The notes under the pieces are model-generated. The model worked only from the letters and a program-made list of their open reading frames with translations, had not been told where the DNA came from and searched no databases. From NCBI RefSeq assembly GCF_014656375.1, contig NZ_BNCH01000001.1:186001-250000 (forward strand): a stretch of DNA of 64,000 nt, given 5' to 3'. The translations under genes and the position numbers were made by a program. Source of the stretch: Aliiroseovarius zhejiangensis (lineage in GTDB: Bacteria > Pseudomonadota > Alphaproteobacteria > Rhodobacterales > Rhodobacteraceae). Below, piece by piece: positions 1-10,202 of this stretch. Positions within the stretch are counted from its first letter, which is position 1. The number at the start of each line of letters is the position of its first letter.

Positions 1-11
1 GAGGACGGGTG

Positions 12-2165
12 ATGGACAACCTTTGGGCCAGAGCACGCGCAGGACTGGCGGCCGCCTTGCTGGGGCTTGCCACTGCGTCGGGTGTCCTTGCCCTTGCGTC
101 GGGTGCCGCCCTTGCAGGTCAGGCCAGCCTTATCGCCGATCAGGTGCGCGTCGAAGGCAACAGCGCCCTGATCGCGCGGGGCAATGTGGTGGTCCTGTAT
201 GAAGGAACGCGCCTGACCGCCTCATCCGTGATTTACGACAAAACCACCGACACGCTCCGCATCGAGGGCCCGATCACCATCCGCCGCCCTGACGGAACCG
301 TGCTGATCGCACAGGCGGCGGAATTGGCATCGGACCTGCGCAACGGCATCCTGAAAAGCGCGCGGCTGGTGTTGAACGAGCAGTTGCAGATCGCCGCCGC
401 CCAGATCAACCGCGTGAATGATCGCTATACGCAAATGACCCGTGTTGCGGCCTCGTCCTGCCATGTGTGCAAGACCAACCCGGTGCCTTTGTGGCAGATC
501 CGCGCCGACCGCGTGGTGCATGACGAAAAGGCCCGGCAATTGTATTTCCACGGCGCGCAGCTTCGCATCGCGGATGTGCCGGTGTTCTATCTGCCGCGGC
601 TGCGCCTGCCCGACCCCACCCTGAAACGCGCCACCGGCTTCCTGCCGCCGCGCATCCGCACCACCTCGACGCTGGGCGTCGGGGTCGTCGCCCCGTTCTT
701 TCTGCGTCTCGGCGATCACGCGGACCTGACCCTGTCCCCGTTTCTGGCGGCCAACACCTCCACGCTTGAGCTGCGGTATCGCCACGCGTTCCGGGTCGGT
801 GACATTGCGTTTTCGGGCGCCATCAGCCGTGACGATGTGCTGCCCGACCAGACGCGATACTATGTCTTTGGCGAAGGCACGTTCGCCCTGCCCCGCGACT
901 ATACGCTCAGCTTCGAACTGCAAGAGGCTTCGGACCCGGCCTATCTGCTGGATTATGGCTATTCCGATCAGGACCGGCTGCGCAACGCAATCGAAGTGAT
1001 GCGCGCGCGTCGGGACGAGTTCGTGTTCGGCGGCATCACCCGCTATGACACATTGCGCGAAAGCGAGTTGCCGATTTCGGATCAACTGCCATTTGCCCAG
1101 GTCGATGCATTTTATGAACGCCGCCTTTTCCCGCAATGGCTGGGGGGCGAACTGCGCGGCACCCTGTCCTGGCAGGCGCATTTTCGCGAAAGCACGCAGG
1201 ACATACTGGGCCGCGACATGGCCCGGATGGGCGCCGGGCTGGGCTGGTCGCGCAGTTGGATCGGCCCTGCCGGTCTGGTGATCGAGGCCGAGGCGGGTGT
1301 GGATGCCAATGTCTATTGGATCGAACAGGACAGCCGATTTCTTTCGGAACAAAGCTTCGCGGCCCCGTCTGCAGGGGTGACGCTCAGATGGCCAATGTCG
1401 CGTGTGGCGGCATCGGGCGCGGTCGACATTCTTGAGCCGGTCGCCCATGTGGCATGGTCCAAGCAGGTCGGGGCCGACATTCCCAACGAAGACAGCGTGT
1501 TCGTCGAATTTGACGAAGCCAACCTGTTCGATCTGAACCGCTTTCCCGGCTATGACCGGCGCGAAGACGGCGCGCGGGCGGCGCTTGGGCTGAGCTGGAC
1601 GCGCCATTCGCCCGCCGGCTGGGCGTTCACGCTGGCGGCAGGCCGGGTGTTTCGCGAAGGCGGGTTCGACCAGTTCACCGATGCCTCTGGCCTGGCGGGC
1701 GACCGGTCCGACTGGCTTCTGGGGGCGCATGTGAACATCGGCGGGCGGTTCGCGCTGCAGGGGCGTGCGCTGCTGGACGACAATCTGGGGATCACCAAGT
1801 CCGAAACCCGCGCCGCCTATCTGGCCGAAGATTTCCAGATCAGCGCCGCCCATATCTGGGTGATCGAAGACCTGGCTGAAAACCGCCCCGACCCGACCCA
1901 CGAATTGCGGCTGGACGGCGCCTATCAGATCAGCGATTTCTGGCGCCTGTCGGCCGATGGCAGCTTCGATCTTGAAGCCCGGCAGGCCACGCGCGCCGGA
2001 TTGGGTCTGCGTTATCAAAATGAATGCCTTTTTATGGACCTTTCCCTCTCGCGTCGTTTCACATCCTCGATTAATGTGACGCCAACGACGGATTTCGGCT
2101 TCAAGGTCGAATTGACGGGGTTTGGCGGGGCACGGGGCAAAACGGCCCATAAATGCAGTGGCTGA
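12..2165 (+). CDS. lptD: LPS-assembly protein LptD
   Basis: Outer-membrane beta-barrel that, with LptE, inserts lipopolysaccharide into the outer leaflet. The 717-residue product starts with a signal peptide (charged start, hydrophobic run to about residue 35). An OstA/LptA-like jellyroll follows (about 38-150), then the LptD barrel to the C-terminus. A CxxC pair (C150 and C153, in SSCHVCKTNP) fits alphaproteobacterial LptD. The ATG at 12 is preferred over an in-frame GTG at 9 because GAGGA at 1-5 is then 6 nt away. It is followed after 70 nt by surA, pdxA and rsmA, the classic lptD-surA-pdxA-ksgA order, so it is probably co-transcribed with them. The length is usual for the family in Rhodobacterales. 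The upstream operon part lies outside the window. Confidence 0.95.
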   Translation: MDNLWARARAGLAAALLGLATASGVLALASGAALAGQASLIADQVRVEGNSALIARGNVVVLYEGTRLTASSVIYDKTTDTLRIEGPITIRRPDGTVLIAQAAELASDLRNGILKSARLVLNEQLQIAAAQINRVNDRYTQMTRVAASSCHVCKTNPVPLWQIRADRVVHDEKARQLYFHGAQLRIADVPVFYLPRLRLPDPTLKRATGFLPPRIRTTSTLGVGVVAPFFLRLGDHADLTLSPFLAANTSTLELRYRHAFRVGDIAFSGAISRDDVLPDQTRYYVFGEGTFALPRDYTLSFELQEASDPAYLLDYGYSDQDRLRNAIEVMRARRDEFVFGGITRYDTLRESELPISDQLPFAQVDAFYERRLFPQWLGGELRGTLSWQAHFRESTQDILGRDMARMGAGLGWSRSWIGPAGLVIEAEAGVDANVYWIEQDSRFLSEQSFAAPSAGVTLRWPMSRVAASGAVDILEPVAHVAWSKQVGADIPNEDSVFVEFDEANLFDLNRFPGYDRREDGARAALGLSWTRHSPAGWAFTLAAGRVFREGGFDQFTDASGLAGDRSDWLLGAHVNIGGRFALQGRALLDDNLGITKSETRAAYLAEDFQISAAHIWVIEDLAENRPDPTHELRLDGAYQISDFWRLSADGSFDLEARQATRAGLGLRYQNECLFMDLSLSRRFTSSINVTPTTDFGFKVELTGFGGARGKTAHKCSG

Positions 2166-2235
2166 CCGGGCCCGTGAATTGACCCGCAGATTGAGATGAC
2201 GGCATAAGATGACGCAGAGCAGAACGGACAGGACA

Positions 2236-3522
2236 ATGGTGAAACGCATGATCAACCGCCGCGCCCGCACCGGGCCGAGATTTCGCCTGGTCAAGCGCCT
2301 TGCCACGACGGTGATGGCGGGGATGCTGGTCGCGGCGTCGCTGGGCGCGGGGACGGCCTTGGCGCAGGATCTGTTCGCCCCGGTGAAAAAGGTCAATGAC
2401 CGCGTGATCACCGCCTATGAATTGTCGCAACGCATGGCGTTTCTGACCATCCTGAAGGCCCCCGGCAATCTGCGTGAACTGGCATTGGAACAACTGACCG
2501 ATGAGGCATTGCAGCGCCAAGCCGCCGAAAACGCGGATGTGAACCCCACCGCCGAGGAAATCCTTGCCGGGATGGAGGAGTTTACCGGCCGCTTCAATCT
2601 GGATGTCGAGACCTTCAACAAGATCATTGCACAGGCCGGCATCGCACCCGAGACATTCCGCGACTTCGTGTCAGGCGGGATTGCGTGGCGCGGCGTCGTG
2701 CGCGCCCGCTGGGCCGGCCGGGTCGAAGTCACGGATGACGAGGTGGATCGCCAGCTTGCCCTGACCCGCCCCGGACAGGGCGTGCGGGTTCTGCTGTCCG
2801 AAATCATCCTGCCAGCCCAAACCCCGGCGCAGATGCAGGCGTCGAACGCGCGCGCCTCGGAACTGAGCGAGATTACGACCCTGCCCGCCTTCGCCGCCGC
2901 CGCGCGGCAGTATTCGGTGGCACCGTCACGCGGGCGCTCGGGTCGACTGCAGTGGATGGACCTGTCGAACCTGCCCCCCGCTGTCGCCGCGCAGATCCTG
3001 CCGCTGGCACCGGGGCATGTCAGCGACCCGATCCCGGTCAAGAACGGCGTTGCAGTCTTTCAGATGCGCGCGATCGAAGAAACGGACACGCCGCAACCGA
3101 AGGATGTGACCGTGGATTACGCCACCCTGCTGCTGCCCGGCGGACGCACGGAAACCGCCCTTGGCGAAGCCGCTAGTATTCGCGCCAAGGTCGATACCTG
3201 CGACGATCTTTATGGCGTCGTTCCCGTTGCAACGCCTGCACAACTGCAACGCGAAAGCCTGCCCATCGGTCAGGTGCCCACCGGTTACGCGCTGGAACTG
3301 GCCAAGCTGGACGAGGGCGAGGTTTCAACCAACCTGACCTCGGCCTCCGGGCAGAACCTCGTGTTCCTGATGCTGTGTTCACGCACCCGCGATCTGCCGG
3401 AAGAGGTCAGCCGCGAGGACATCAAGCGTCAGTTGCAAAACCAGCGCCTGCAGAGCTTCGCCAGCGCCTATCTGGACGAGTTAAAGGCCGCGGCCTATAT
3501 CGAAGACTATAGCGGGCAATGA
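2236..3522 (+). CDS. surA: periplasmic chaperone / peptidyl-prolyl isomerase SurA
   Basis: Periplasmic chaperone that escorts unfolded outer-membrane proteins, LptD among its classic clients, to the Bam complex. The 428-residue product has an Arg/Lys-rich start and a hydrophobic signal segment ending near GTALAQ. A SurA_N-type helical domain follows (DRVITAYELSQRMAF and onward), then parvulin-like segments, for example the stretch after LLSEIILPAQTP. An upstream in-frame ATG at 2209 would add nine residues. The ATG at 2236 has AGGA just ahead and gives a more normal signal peptide, so I prefer it. The stop overlaps the pdxA start (ATGA at 3519-3522), which implies translational coupling. Sequence conservation in SurA is low, so the name leans partly on position. 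Confidence 0.9.
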   Translation: MVKRMINRRARTGPRFRLVKRLATTVMAGMLVAASLGAGTALAQDLFAPVKKVNDRVITAYELSQRMAFLTILKAPGNLRELALEQLTDEALQRQAAENADVNPTAEEILAGMEEFTGRFNLDVETFNKIIAQAGIAPETFRDFVSGGIAWRGVVRARWAGRVEVTDDEVDRQLALTRPGQGVRVLLSEIILPAQTPAQMQASNARASELSEITTLPAFAAAARQYSVAPSRGRSGRLQWMDLSNLPPAVAAQILPLAPGHVSDPIPVKNGVAVFQMRAIEETDTPQPKDVTVDYATLLLPGGRTETALGEAASIRAKVDTCDDLYGVVPVATPAQLQRESLPIGQVPTGYALELAKLDEGEVSTNLTSASGQNLVFLMLCSRTRDLPEEVSREDIKRQLQNQRLQSFASAYLDELKAAAYIEDYSGQ

Positions 3523-4520
3523 CCGACGCGTCGCCGTCCAAGGACCGCTTGCCCCCCATTGCCCTGACCATCGGTGAACCGGCAGGGATCGGCCCGGACA
3601 TCGCCGGGCCGGCCTTCACCGCGCTGCGGGGTAAGGTGCCGTTTTTTCTGATCGGTGATCCGTCGCACTTGCCGCTCGGCACGGAATTTACCGAGATTGC
3701 AACGCCCGCCGAAGCGTTAACCGCATCCAGCTTGCCGGTGCTGTGCCACGCCTTTCCCAGCCCCCGCCGCCCCGGCGACCCCCAAGCGGACCATGCGCCG
3801 CACATCATTGCGGTGATCGAACAGGCCGTGGCGCTGAGCCGCTCGGGCGAGGCGCTGGCGGTCTGCACCAACCCGATTCACAAGAAGGCGTTGAAAGATG
3901 GCGCGGGCTTTGCCTTCCCCGGCCATACGGAGTTTCTGGCCCATCTGGCGGGCGGGGCGGATGTGGTGATGATGCTGGCCTGCGAGGGCTTGCGCGTCGT
4001 ACCCGCAACCATCCACATCGCGGTGTCCGAGGTGCCGACTGCCCTAACCCGTGACCTTCTGGCGCAGGTTATTCGGACAACCCATTCGGCGCTCATACGG
4101 GATTTCGCGATCGCCACTCCGCGCATCGCTGTCGCCGGGCTGAACCCCCATGCGGGCGAAGGCGGCGCGATGGGGATGGAAGAGATCGAGATGATCACCC
4201 CGCTTCTGGACGACCTGCGCGCCGAGGGGCTGGATCTGATCGGACCCCAATCAGCCGACACGATGTTCCACGCCGCCGCGCGGGCAGGTTATGACGCGGC
4301 GGTCTGCATGTATCACGATCAGGCCCTGATCCCGATCAAGACCATCGACTTTGCAGGTGGCGTCAACGTCACGCTGGGCCTGCCCTTCGTGCGCACCTCG
4401 CCCGATCACGGCACGGCGTTTGACATCGCGGGCACGGACAAGGCGGATGCAAGCTCCTTGATCGCTGCCTTGCGCATGGCCCGTCAGATGGGACGCAGCC
4501 GTTGGGAACGATCGGCATGA
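3519..4520 (+). CDS. pdxA: 4-hydroxythreonine-4-phosphate dehydrogenase PdxA
   Basis: NAD-dependent enzyme of DXP-dependent pyridoxal phosphate synthesis; it oxidises 4-phosphohydroxy-L-threonine, and the product is then used by PdxJ. The 333-residue protein shows EPAGIGPDI at the N-terminus, FPGHTEFLA with H136, NPHAGEGGA with H211 and [11 protein letters not shown] with H266. H211 and H266 fall at the positions of the metal-binding histidines of E. coli PdxA. The C-terminal [12 protein letters not shown] is also typical. It overlaps surA upstream and rsmA downstream by 4 nt each (ATGA), so translation of the three is probably coupled. Confidence 0.97.
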   Translation: MTDASPSKDRLPPIALTIGEPAGIGPDIAGPAFTALRGKVPFFLIGDPSHLPLGTEFTEIATPAEALTASSLPVLCHAFPSPRRPGDPQADHAPHIIAVIEQAVALSRSGEALAVCTNPIHKKALKDGAGFAFPGHTEFLAHLAGGADVVMMLACEGLRVVPATIHIAVSEVPTALTRDLLAQVIRTTHSALIRDFAIATPRIAVAGLNPHAGEGGAMGMEEIEMITPLLDDLRAEGLDLIGPQSADTMFHAAARAGYDAAVCMYHDQALIPIKTIDFAGGVNVTLGLPFVRTSPDHGTAFDIAGTDKADASSLIAALRMARQMGRSRWERSA

Positions 4521-5356
4521 GCCAGATCGACGGCCTGCCCCCCCTGCGCGAGGTGATTGCGACCCACGGTCTGACCGCCAAGAAATCGCTGGGGCAGAAT
4601 TTTTTGCTGGATCTGAACCTGACCGCCAAGATCGCGCGGCAGGCGGGCGATCTGGCGAACTCGGACATTCTGGAAATCGGGCCCGGCCCCGGCGGGTTGA
4701 CGCGCGGGTTGCTGGTCGAAGGCGCACGCAAGGTGCTGGCGGTCGAGAAAGACAGCCGCGCCATGGCACCTTTGGCCGAGATCCAGGCAGTCTATCCCGA
4801 CCGACTTGAGGTCATCAACGCCGATGCGCTGGAGCTTGACCCGCTGGAGCATCTGACCCCGCCGATCCGCATCGTCGCCAATCTGCCCTATAATGTAGGC
4901 ACCGAACTTCTGGTGCGCTGGCTGACCCCGCCCCGCTGGCCGCCGGTCTGGGACAGCTTGACATTGATGTTCCAGAAAGAAGTCGCTGAACGTATCGTCG
5001 CCCAGCCCGGATCGAAGAAATACGGGCGTCTGGCGGTGTTGTCACAATGGCGCACCACCCCGCGCGTGGTGATGGAACTGCCACCCGAAGCCTTCACCCC
5101 GCCACCGAAGATCCACTCGGCCGTGGTGCATTTCGACGCGCTGCCTGAACCGCGTTTCGAAGCGGACGCGGACAAGCTGCAAGCCCTCGTGGCGAAAGCC
5201 TTTGGCCAGCGCCGCAAGATGCTGCGCGCGTCGCTGAAGGGTCTGCATCCGCAAATCGAAGATGTACTGACCTCGGTCAGGATCAAGCCTACAGCGCGCG
5301 CCGAAGAGATCGGCATCGAAGCCTTCTGCGCGCTCAGCCGCGCCTTGGCAGAATGA
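4517..5356 (+). CDS. rsmA: 16S rRNA adenine dimethyltransferase RsmA (KsgA)
   Basis: SAM-dependent enzyme that dimethylates the two adjacent adenines in the terminal 16S rRNA hairpin (A1518 and A1519 in E. coli numbering), a late small-subunit maturation step. The 279-residue product has the KKSLGQNFL start motif, the SAM-binding loop [11 protein letters not shown], the acidic AVEKD motif and the catalytic NLPY motif near residue 122. An in-frame TTG at 4502 would extend it. The ATG at 4517 overlaps the pdxA stop and has GGGAACG upstream, so it is chosen. It is the last gene of the lptD operon and ends 9 nt from the convergent chloride transporter gene. No hairpin terminator is visible in that gap. 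Confidence 0.97.
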   Translation: MSQIDGLPPLREVIATHGLTAKKSLGQNFLLDLNLTAKIARQAGDLANSDILEIGPGPGGLTRGLLVEGARKVLAVEKDSRAMAPLAEIQAVYPDRLEVINADALELDPLEHLTPPIRIVANLPYNVGTELLVRWLTPPRWPPVWDSLTLMFQKEVAERIVAQPGSKKYGRLAVLSQWRTTPRVVMELPPEAFTPPPKIHSAVVHFDALPEPRFEADADKLQALVAKAFGQRRKMLRASLKGLHPQIEDVLTSVRIKPTARAEEIGIEAFCALSRALAE

Positions 5357-5365
5357 CCGCTTGCC

Positions 5366-7054
5366 TCAGCTGTGCTCCTCAGCCGCCGTTTCCGCCAGCG
5401 CCCGGTTGAAGGCCTTCAGGGCATCCACATGGAACACCGCGCCCCATAATTCGGGCGGATCGCCCTCGCCGCCCAAGGTGACCACGGGAATGAATTGCGC
5501 GTTCGAGGTTTCGAACATCGGCATCACAGCCTCCAAGGTGGCGTTGCCGTCGACATAGACGCCTTGCTCGATCAACTCCCAACACAGCTCTTCGCGGGCG
5601 GCCTTGTCGTGATCACGTGCGCGCATGATCTGGGCCACGCGCACCGTGGATAACAGATAGGCTTGCGGACCGGCCGCCAGATGCACGCCGCGCCGTTCAA
5701 GCTGGGTCAGGAAGAATGATCGGTCGACCCAGCGGCTGGCCAGCGCGGTGGACAGCGACACCGCCGCCATCACCGCGATCCCGGTCTGCCAGTCGCCGGT
5801 CAGCTCAAACACGATCAGCGTGGTGGAAATCGGCGCGCCAAGCACTGCCGCCGCCACAGCGCCCATGCCCGCCAGCGCATACAATGTCTCGGAGCCTGAC
5901 ACATCGGGAAAGACCGCGGTCGCCACGATCCCGAAGGCCAGACCGGTCAAGGCCCCGACCATCAGCGCGGGGGAAAACACCCCGCCCCCCATGCGACCAG
6001 CCATGGTGATCGCGACGGCGGCAACCTTGACGACGACAAAGGTGATCGCCAGTTGCAGCCCCAGCCCGCCGGTCAGCGCATCCGATGTGGTTTCATAGCC
6101 CACGCCGATGATATGCGGATACCAGATCGCTATGGCGCCCAGGATCAGACCAGCACAGGCCGGGCGCAGCACCTTGGGCAGGCGCAGGGCTTTCTGAATG
6201 CTGTCGCCCACATCCTCGGCCCAGAAAATGGATCGCATCAGGATCACCGCGACCACACCGCAGACCAGCCCCAGCAGCAGAAAGGCGGGCAATTCGACAT
6301 AGAAAGCGAGCGAGCCTTCGGCGGGCAGGATAAACTCGGTCACATCACCATATTCGATTCGGTTGATCACCGTGCCTGCGACCGATGCGATGGCAATCGG
6401 GGCGAAGGCGTGCACGGCGAAGTGGCGCAACACGACCTCAAGCGCGAACAGCGCGCCCGCGATCGGGGCATTGAAGCTGGCCGATACCGCCGCAGCGACC
6501 GCGCAGCCCAACAGGTCACGTCCGGTGACACCGTCAGCCTTGATCCGCACAGACACCCAACTTGAAATGACCGCCGCCAGGTGAACCACCGGCCCCTCGC
6601 GTCCTGACGAACCGCCCGTCGACAGCGTAATCAGTGACGCCAGTGCCGATCCCAGTCCCGCGCGTTTCTCGACACGGCCATCCCACAGGGCGGCGCCCTC
6701 GATCACGTCGGCGACGGCACGCACACGCCCGTCATGGGTGAACCAGTTCAGAATGATCCCGACAACCAATCCGCCGAAAGCGGGCAGCAGAAGCACCCAA
6801 TACCACGGCAACGTGCCCGCGAAACTGTGCAAATGTGCCAGATCATCCGTGCCATACAGCGTCGCCTGAAGCGTTTCGATTCCCTTGCGAAACCCCAACG
6901 CGGCGAAGCCGGACGCGACCCCAATCAGAAGGGCGATCAGCCAGAACTGCACCTGGCTGGGCCCTTTCTCGATCAAAATTAACCAACCAGTGGTGGCCCG
7001 CTTTCGCAAATCCCGCCAAGCGCGATATAGAAACAATTTTAGCCGTCTAGGCAT
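5366..7054 (-). CDS. ClC-family chloride channel/antiporter with CBS domain
   Basis: Integral membrane chloride transport protein of 562 residues. The signature SGREGPVVHL carries the gating glutamate (about E153), and GGGVFSPALMVGALTG is the third ClC anion-path motif. Many hydrophobic helices run from about residue 35 to 430. A cytoplasmic C-terminal region (VAQIMRARDHDK, then VDGNATLEAVMPMFE) looks like a CBS domain pair, perhaps degenerate. Retention of the gating Glu favours a proton-coupled antiporter over a channel, but that is inference. A GTG at 7060 adds two residues; the ATG at 7054 is preferred. It is divergent from the FAD oxidase across about 76 nt and convergent with rsmA. Confidence 0.93.
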   Translation of the reverse strand: MPRRLKLFLYRAWRDLRKRATTGWLILIEKGPSQVQFWLIALLIGVASGFAALGFRKGIETLQATLYGTDDLAHLHSFAGTLPWYWVLLLPAFGGLVVGIILNWFTHDGRVRAVADVIEGAALWDGRVEKRAGLGSALASLITLSTGGSSGREGPVVHLAAVISSWVSVRIKADGVTGRDLLGCAVAAAVSASFNAPIAGALFALEVVLRHFAVHAFAPIAIASVAGTVINRIEYGDVTEFILPAEGSLAFYVELPAFLLLGLVCGVVAVILMRSIFWAEDVGDSIQKALRLPKVLRPACAGLILGAIAIWYPHIIGVGYETTSDALTGGLGLQLAITFVVVKVAAVAITMAGRMGGGVFSPALMVGALTGLAFGIVATAVFPDVSGSETLYALAGMGAVAAAVLGAPISTTLIVFELTGDWQTGIAVMAAVSLSTALASRWVDRSFFLTQLERRGVHLAAGPQAYLLSTVRVAQIMRARDHDKAAREELCWELIEQGVYVDGNATLEAVMPMFETSNAQFIPVVTLGGEGDPPELWGAVFHVDALKAFNRALAETAAEEHS

Positions 7055-7130
7055 CGTCACCCGCCCGCGCGGCCCTTCCCAAGATCACGCATTTACCATA
7101 AGTTGTTCCGGCTTTGCTGGGGAGGATGGG

Positions 7131-8504
7131 ATGACCATCGACACCGTGATTACCGAGCTTTCGTCCATGCTAGGCGATCGGCTCAGCCGCTCCAAGTCTG
7201 ATCTGTCGCACCATGGCGGTTCCGAAAGCCATTTCGCCCCGGCCCCGCCGGATGCGGTGGTCTGGCCCGAAACCACGGACGAGGTCAGCGCCATCCTGCG
7301 CCGGTGTCATGCAGCGGGCGTTGCGGTCATCCCGTTTGGCGCGGGCACTTCGCTTGAGGGGCATACCAGCGCGCAAAAAGGGGGGCTGTGCATCGACCTG
7401 ACGCGGATGAACCGGGTCTTGTCGGCAGATCCCGGCGACATGATCGCCGTGGTGCAGCCCGGCGTGACCCGCGAAGACCTGAACCATGAGCTGCGCGATC
7501 TGGGCGTGTTCTTTCCGGTCGATCCCGGCGCAAATGCGACCCTTGGTGGCATGGCGGCCACGCGGGCCTCGGGCACCACGACCGTGCGCTATGGCTCGAT
7601 GCGCGACAACGTGTTGGGACTGACCGTTGTGCTGGCCGATGGGCGCGTCATCAAGACCGGGTCGCGCGCGGCAAAGTCTGCGTCGGGCTATGACCTGACC
7701 GCGCTGTTTCTGGGGTCCGAGGGGACGCTGGGCATCATCACCGAGCTGACCCTGCGCCTGCATGGTGTTCCCGAACAGATCAGTGCGGGCATTTGCGCCT
7801 TTCCCGACATGGCCTCTGCCGTGGGGGCGGTACAACAGGTGATCCAGATGGGCATCCCCATGGCGCGGATCGAGTTTGTGGACGCCGACACCGCGCGCGC
7901 CTTCAACGGCTATGCCGGCACCGACATGCCCGAATGCCCGCATCTGCTGATCGAGATTCACGGAAGCCCCACCGTCGTCACCGAGGCCAGCGAAGCCTTT
8001 GGCGAGATTGCAGAAGATTTCGGCGCCACCGGATACCAGCACGCCACCCGCACCGAAGACCGCAACGCGCTGTGGAGGATCCGCCACCAGGCCTATTACG
8101 CGGTGCTGGCGCTGCGACCCGGCGCGCGGGCGGTGGTGACGGATATCTGTGTGCCCATCTCAAAACTGGCCGACGCCATCACCGAAACGCAGGCCGACAT
8201 TGCGGCCTCGGGCCTGATGGGACCGATCCTGGGTCACGTTGGCGACGGCAACTTCCACGCGGCCCTTTTGATCGAAGACGGCAACGACGCCGAGAAAGCT
8301 ATCGCCAAAGACTTGGCCTTAAAGATGAGCACCCGCGCCCTGGCCATGGGCGGCACGATCACCGGAGAACACGGGGTCGGCATGGGCAAACTTGGGCTGA
8401 TGGAGGCGGAACACGGCGCAGCGTGGCACGTGATGGGTAACATCAAGACGGCGCTGGACCCCAAGGGCATTCTGAACCCCGGCAAGCTGGTGCCACAATG
8501 CTAA
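7131..8504 (+). CDS. FAD-linked 2-hydroxyacid oxidase (D-lactate dehydrogenase / GlcD-like)
   Basis: Flavoprotein of 457 residues that oxidises a D-2-hydroxyacid, most likely D-lactate or glycolate. The PCMH-type FAD-binding region shows PFGAGTSLEGHT, VDPGANATLGGMAATRASG and SGYDLTALFLGSEGTLGI. The C-terminal FAD-oxidase domain has GHVGDGNFHAAL and GTITGEHGVG. The reading frame is open upstream, but the ATG at 7131 follows a clear GGAGG at 7121-7125 and matches family N-termini. No GlcE or GlcF partner genes lie beside it, so a single-subunit LDHD-type enzyme is more likely than a glycolate oxidase complex. It is convergent with recN, only 6 nt apart. The substrate cannot be read from sequence. 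Confidence 0.9.
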   Translation: MTIDTVITELSSMLGDRLSRSKSDLSHHGGSESHFAPAPPDAVVWPETTDEVSAILRRCHAAGVAVIPFGAGTSLEGHTSAQKGGLCIDLTRMNRVLSADPGDMIAVVQPGVTREDLNHELRDLGVFFPVDPGANATLGGMAATRASGTTTVRYGSMRDNVLGLTVVLADGRVIKTGSRAAKSASGYDLTALFLGSEGTLGIITELTLRLHGVPEQISAGICAFPDMASAVGAVQQVIQMGIPMARIEFVDADTARAFNGYAGTDMPECPHLLIEIHGSPTVVTEASEAFGEIAEDFGATGYQHATRTEDRNALWRIRHQAYYAVLALRPGARAVVTDICVPISKLADAITETQADIAASGLMGPILGHVGDGNFHAALLIEDGNDAEKAIAKDLALKMSTRALAMGGTITGEHGVGMGKLGLMEAEHGAAWHVMGNIKTALDPKGILNPGKLVPQC

Positions 8505-8510
8505 CGCGGT

Positions 8511-10163
8511 TTACCTGCCCAGCAGTTCGCGCGCGGCGGCGCGGCCCGCATCGGTGATCGTATCGCCCGAGATCATCCGCGCCACCTCGTCCACGCGGGC
8601 AGCCGTGCTCAACGGGGTTACGGTGGTCAAGGTCATACCGTGTGCCACCGTTTTCTGCACCTGCCAGTGATGATCCCCCAAGGCGGCGACCTGCGGGCTG
8701 TGCGTGACCACCAGAACCTGCCCGCCTTGTGACAACGACGCCAAACGCCGCCCGACCGCGTCGGCAGTGGCCCCGCCCACGCCGCGATCAATCTCATCAA
8801 AGATCAGGGTCAGCCCATCAGTTTCGCGGGTCAGACACACTTTCAGCGCCAGCAAGAACCGGCTGAGTTCCCCGCCCGAGGCAATCTTGTTGAGCGGTCC
8901 GGCGGGCGCACCGGGGTTGGTGGCGACGGTGAAGGTGACCTGATCCTGCCCGTCGGGTCCGGGTTCGGTGCCGGTGATCTCGGTGGTGAATACGGCGCGT
9001 TCCATCTTCAGCGGCGCCAGTTCGCCCGACATTGCCTTGTCCAGCGCCGTGGCCGCAGCCGCGCGCGCGCTGCTGAGCGACCTGGCTGCACTGTCATAGC
9101 GCGACCGCGCGGCGACAAGATCCTGTTCCAGACCGGCTATCGCATCGGCACCCGCATCCAAGGCGTCAAGCCGTGTGCGCAGATCATCCGCAAATCCCCC
9201 CAGATCATCCGGGGCCACCTGATGCTTGCGCGCCATCGCGCGAATGGCGAACAGGCGCTCTTCGACCGCCTCAAGCTCGTGCGGGTTGAACGTCAGGCTG
9301 TCCAGCGCGGCCTCGACCCCCTGCACCGCGTCGCCCAGTTCTGCCATCGCCCGCCCCAGGGCGGAAATCGGGGGGTCCAGCGCCTCTCCGGCCTGATCGA
9401 CGACGCCTTCCAGCCAGCGCAAGGCGTCGCCCAACCGGGCTTCGGCCCCCTCGCCCGATGACAGCGCCTGATGCGCCTTGGTGATATCCTCGCCGATCCG
9501 TTCGGCGGCTTGCATCAAGCGGCGGCGGCGGTCCAACTCGGCGTCTTCGCCGGGTTCGGGGGCCAGCGCCTCCAACTCGGCAACCGCATGGCGCAGAAAC
9601 TCCTCTTCGGCTTGCGCCGCGGCCAGATCGGCACGGGCCTGATCCAGCGCCTTCGCTGCCCGCGACAGGTCGCGCCAGGCTGTGCGGGTGGCCTCGACCT
9701 GCGCATCATGGCCGCCGAACTCATCCAGCAACTGCCGGTGAACGCGCGGGTTCAGAAGCCCGCGATCATCCTGCTGCCCGTGCAATTCGACCAATGTCTC
9801 GGACAAGGCGCGCAGCACTTCGCCCGATGCACGACGATCATTCACCCAGGCCGTCTTGCGCCCATCGGCCCGGTTTACCCGGCGCAGGACCAGTTCGTCC
9901 TCGACCGGGATGCCCGCCTCTTCCAGCACACCCCGCGCGGGATGGTCAGGTGGCACGTCGAACACTGCCGTGACCTCGCCCTGTTCCGCCCCGGCGCGCA
10001 CCAGATCTGCCCGTCCGCGCCAGCCCAGCACGAACCCCAGACTGTCCAGCAAGATGGATTTGCCCGCCCCGGTTTCCCCGGTCAGCACATTCAACCCCGG
10101 CTGAAACTCAAGCTCCAGCCGGTCGATGATCAGAAGGTCGCGGATATCAAGACCACGCAGCAT
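8511..10163 (-). CDS. recN: DNA repair protein RecN
   Basis: SMC-like ATPase that acts early in double-strand-break repair. The 550-residue product has an N-terminal Walker A motif (GETGAGKSILLDSLGF, about residues 29-44) and a long central coiled-coil region rich in Ala, Glu and Arg (about 150-380). The C-terminal half-site has the signature ASGGELSRFLLALK, Walker B LIFDEIDRGVGG and VTHSPQVAALGDHH. It starts 39 nt after bamD on the same strand and is probably co-transcribed with it, a pairing common in alphaproteobacteria. I see no clear SOS box ahead of it. Confidence 0.97.
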   Translation of the reverse strand: MLRGLDIRDLLIIDRLELEFQPGLNVLTGETGAGKSILLDSLGFVLGWRGRADLVRAGAEQGEVTAVFDVPPDHPARGVLEEAGIPVEDELVLRRVNRADGRKTAWVNDRRASGEVLRALSETLVELHGQQDDRGLLNPRVHRQLLDEFGGHDAQVEATRTAWRDLSRAAKALDQARADLAAAQAEEEFLRHAVAELEALAPEPGEDAELDRRRRLMQAAERIGEDITKAHQALSSGEGAEARLGDALRWLEGVVDQAGEALDPPISALGRAMAELGDAVQGVEAALDSLTFNPHELEAVEERLFAIRAMARKHQVAPDDLGGFADDLRTRLDALDAGADAIAGLEQDLVAARSRYDSAARSLSSARAAAATALDKAMSGELAPLKMERAVFTTEITGTEPGPDGQDQVTFTVATNPGAPAGPLNKIASGGELSRFLLALKVCLTRETDGLTLIFDEIDRGVGGATADAVGRRLASLSQGGQVLVVTHSPQVAALGDHHWQVQKTVAHGMTLTTVTPLSTAARVDEVARMISGDTITDAGRAAARELLGR

Positions 10164-10202
10164 GGTGTCCCCGGACGCTTGCGGTCCTGCCCCGGCGAAG
10201 GG

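Noticed and set aside
222-2411. A 729-residue antisense frame across lptD
   Set aside because: LptD on the other strand has signal peptide, domains and operon context; the antisense product is a bias artefact.
6885-7130. N-terminal extension of the FAD-linked oxidase
   Set aside because: It overlaps the start of the divergent ClC gene, and GGAGG at 7121-7125 fixes the start at 7131.
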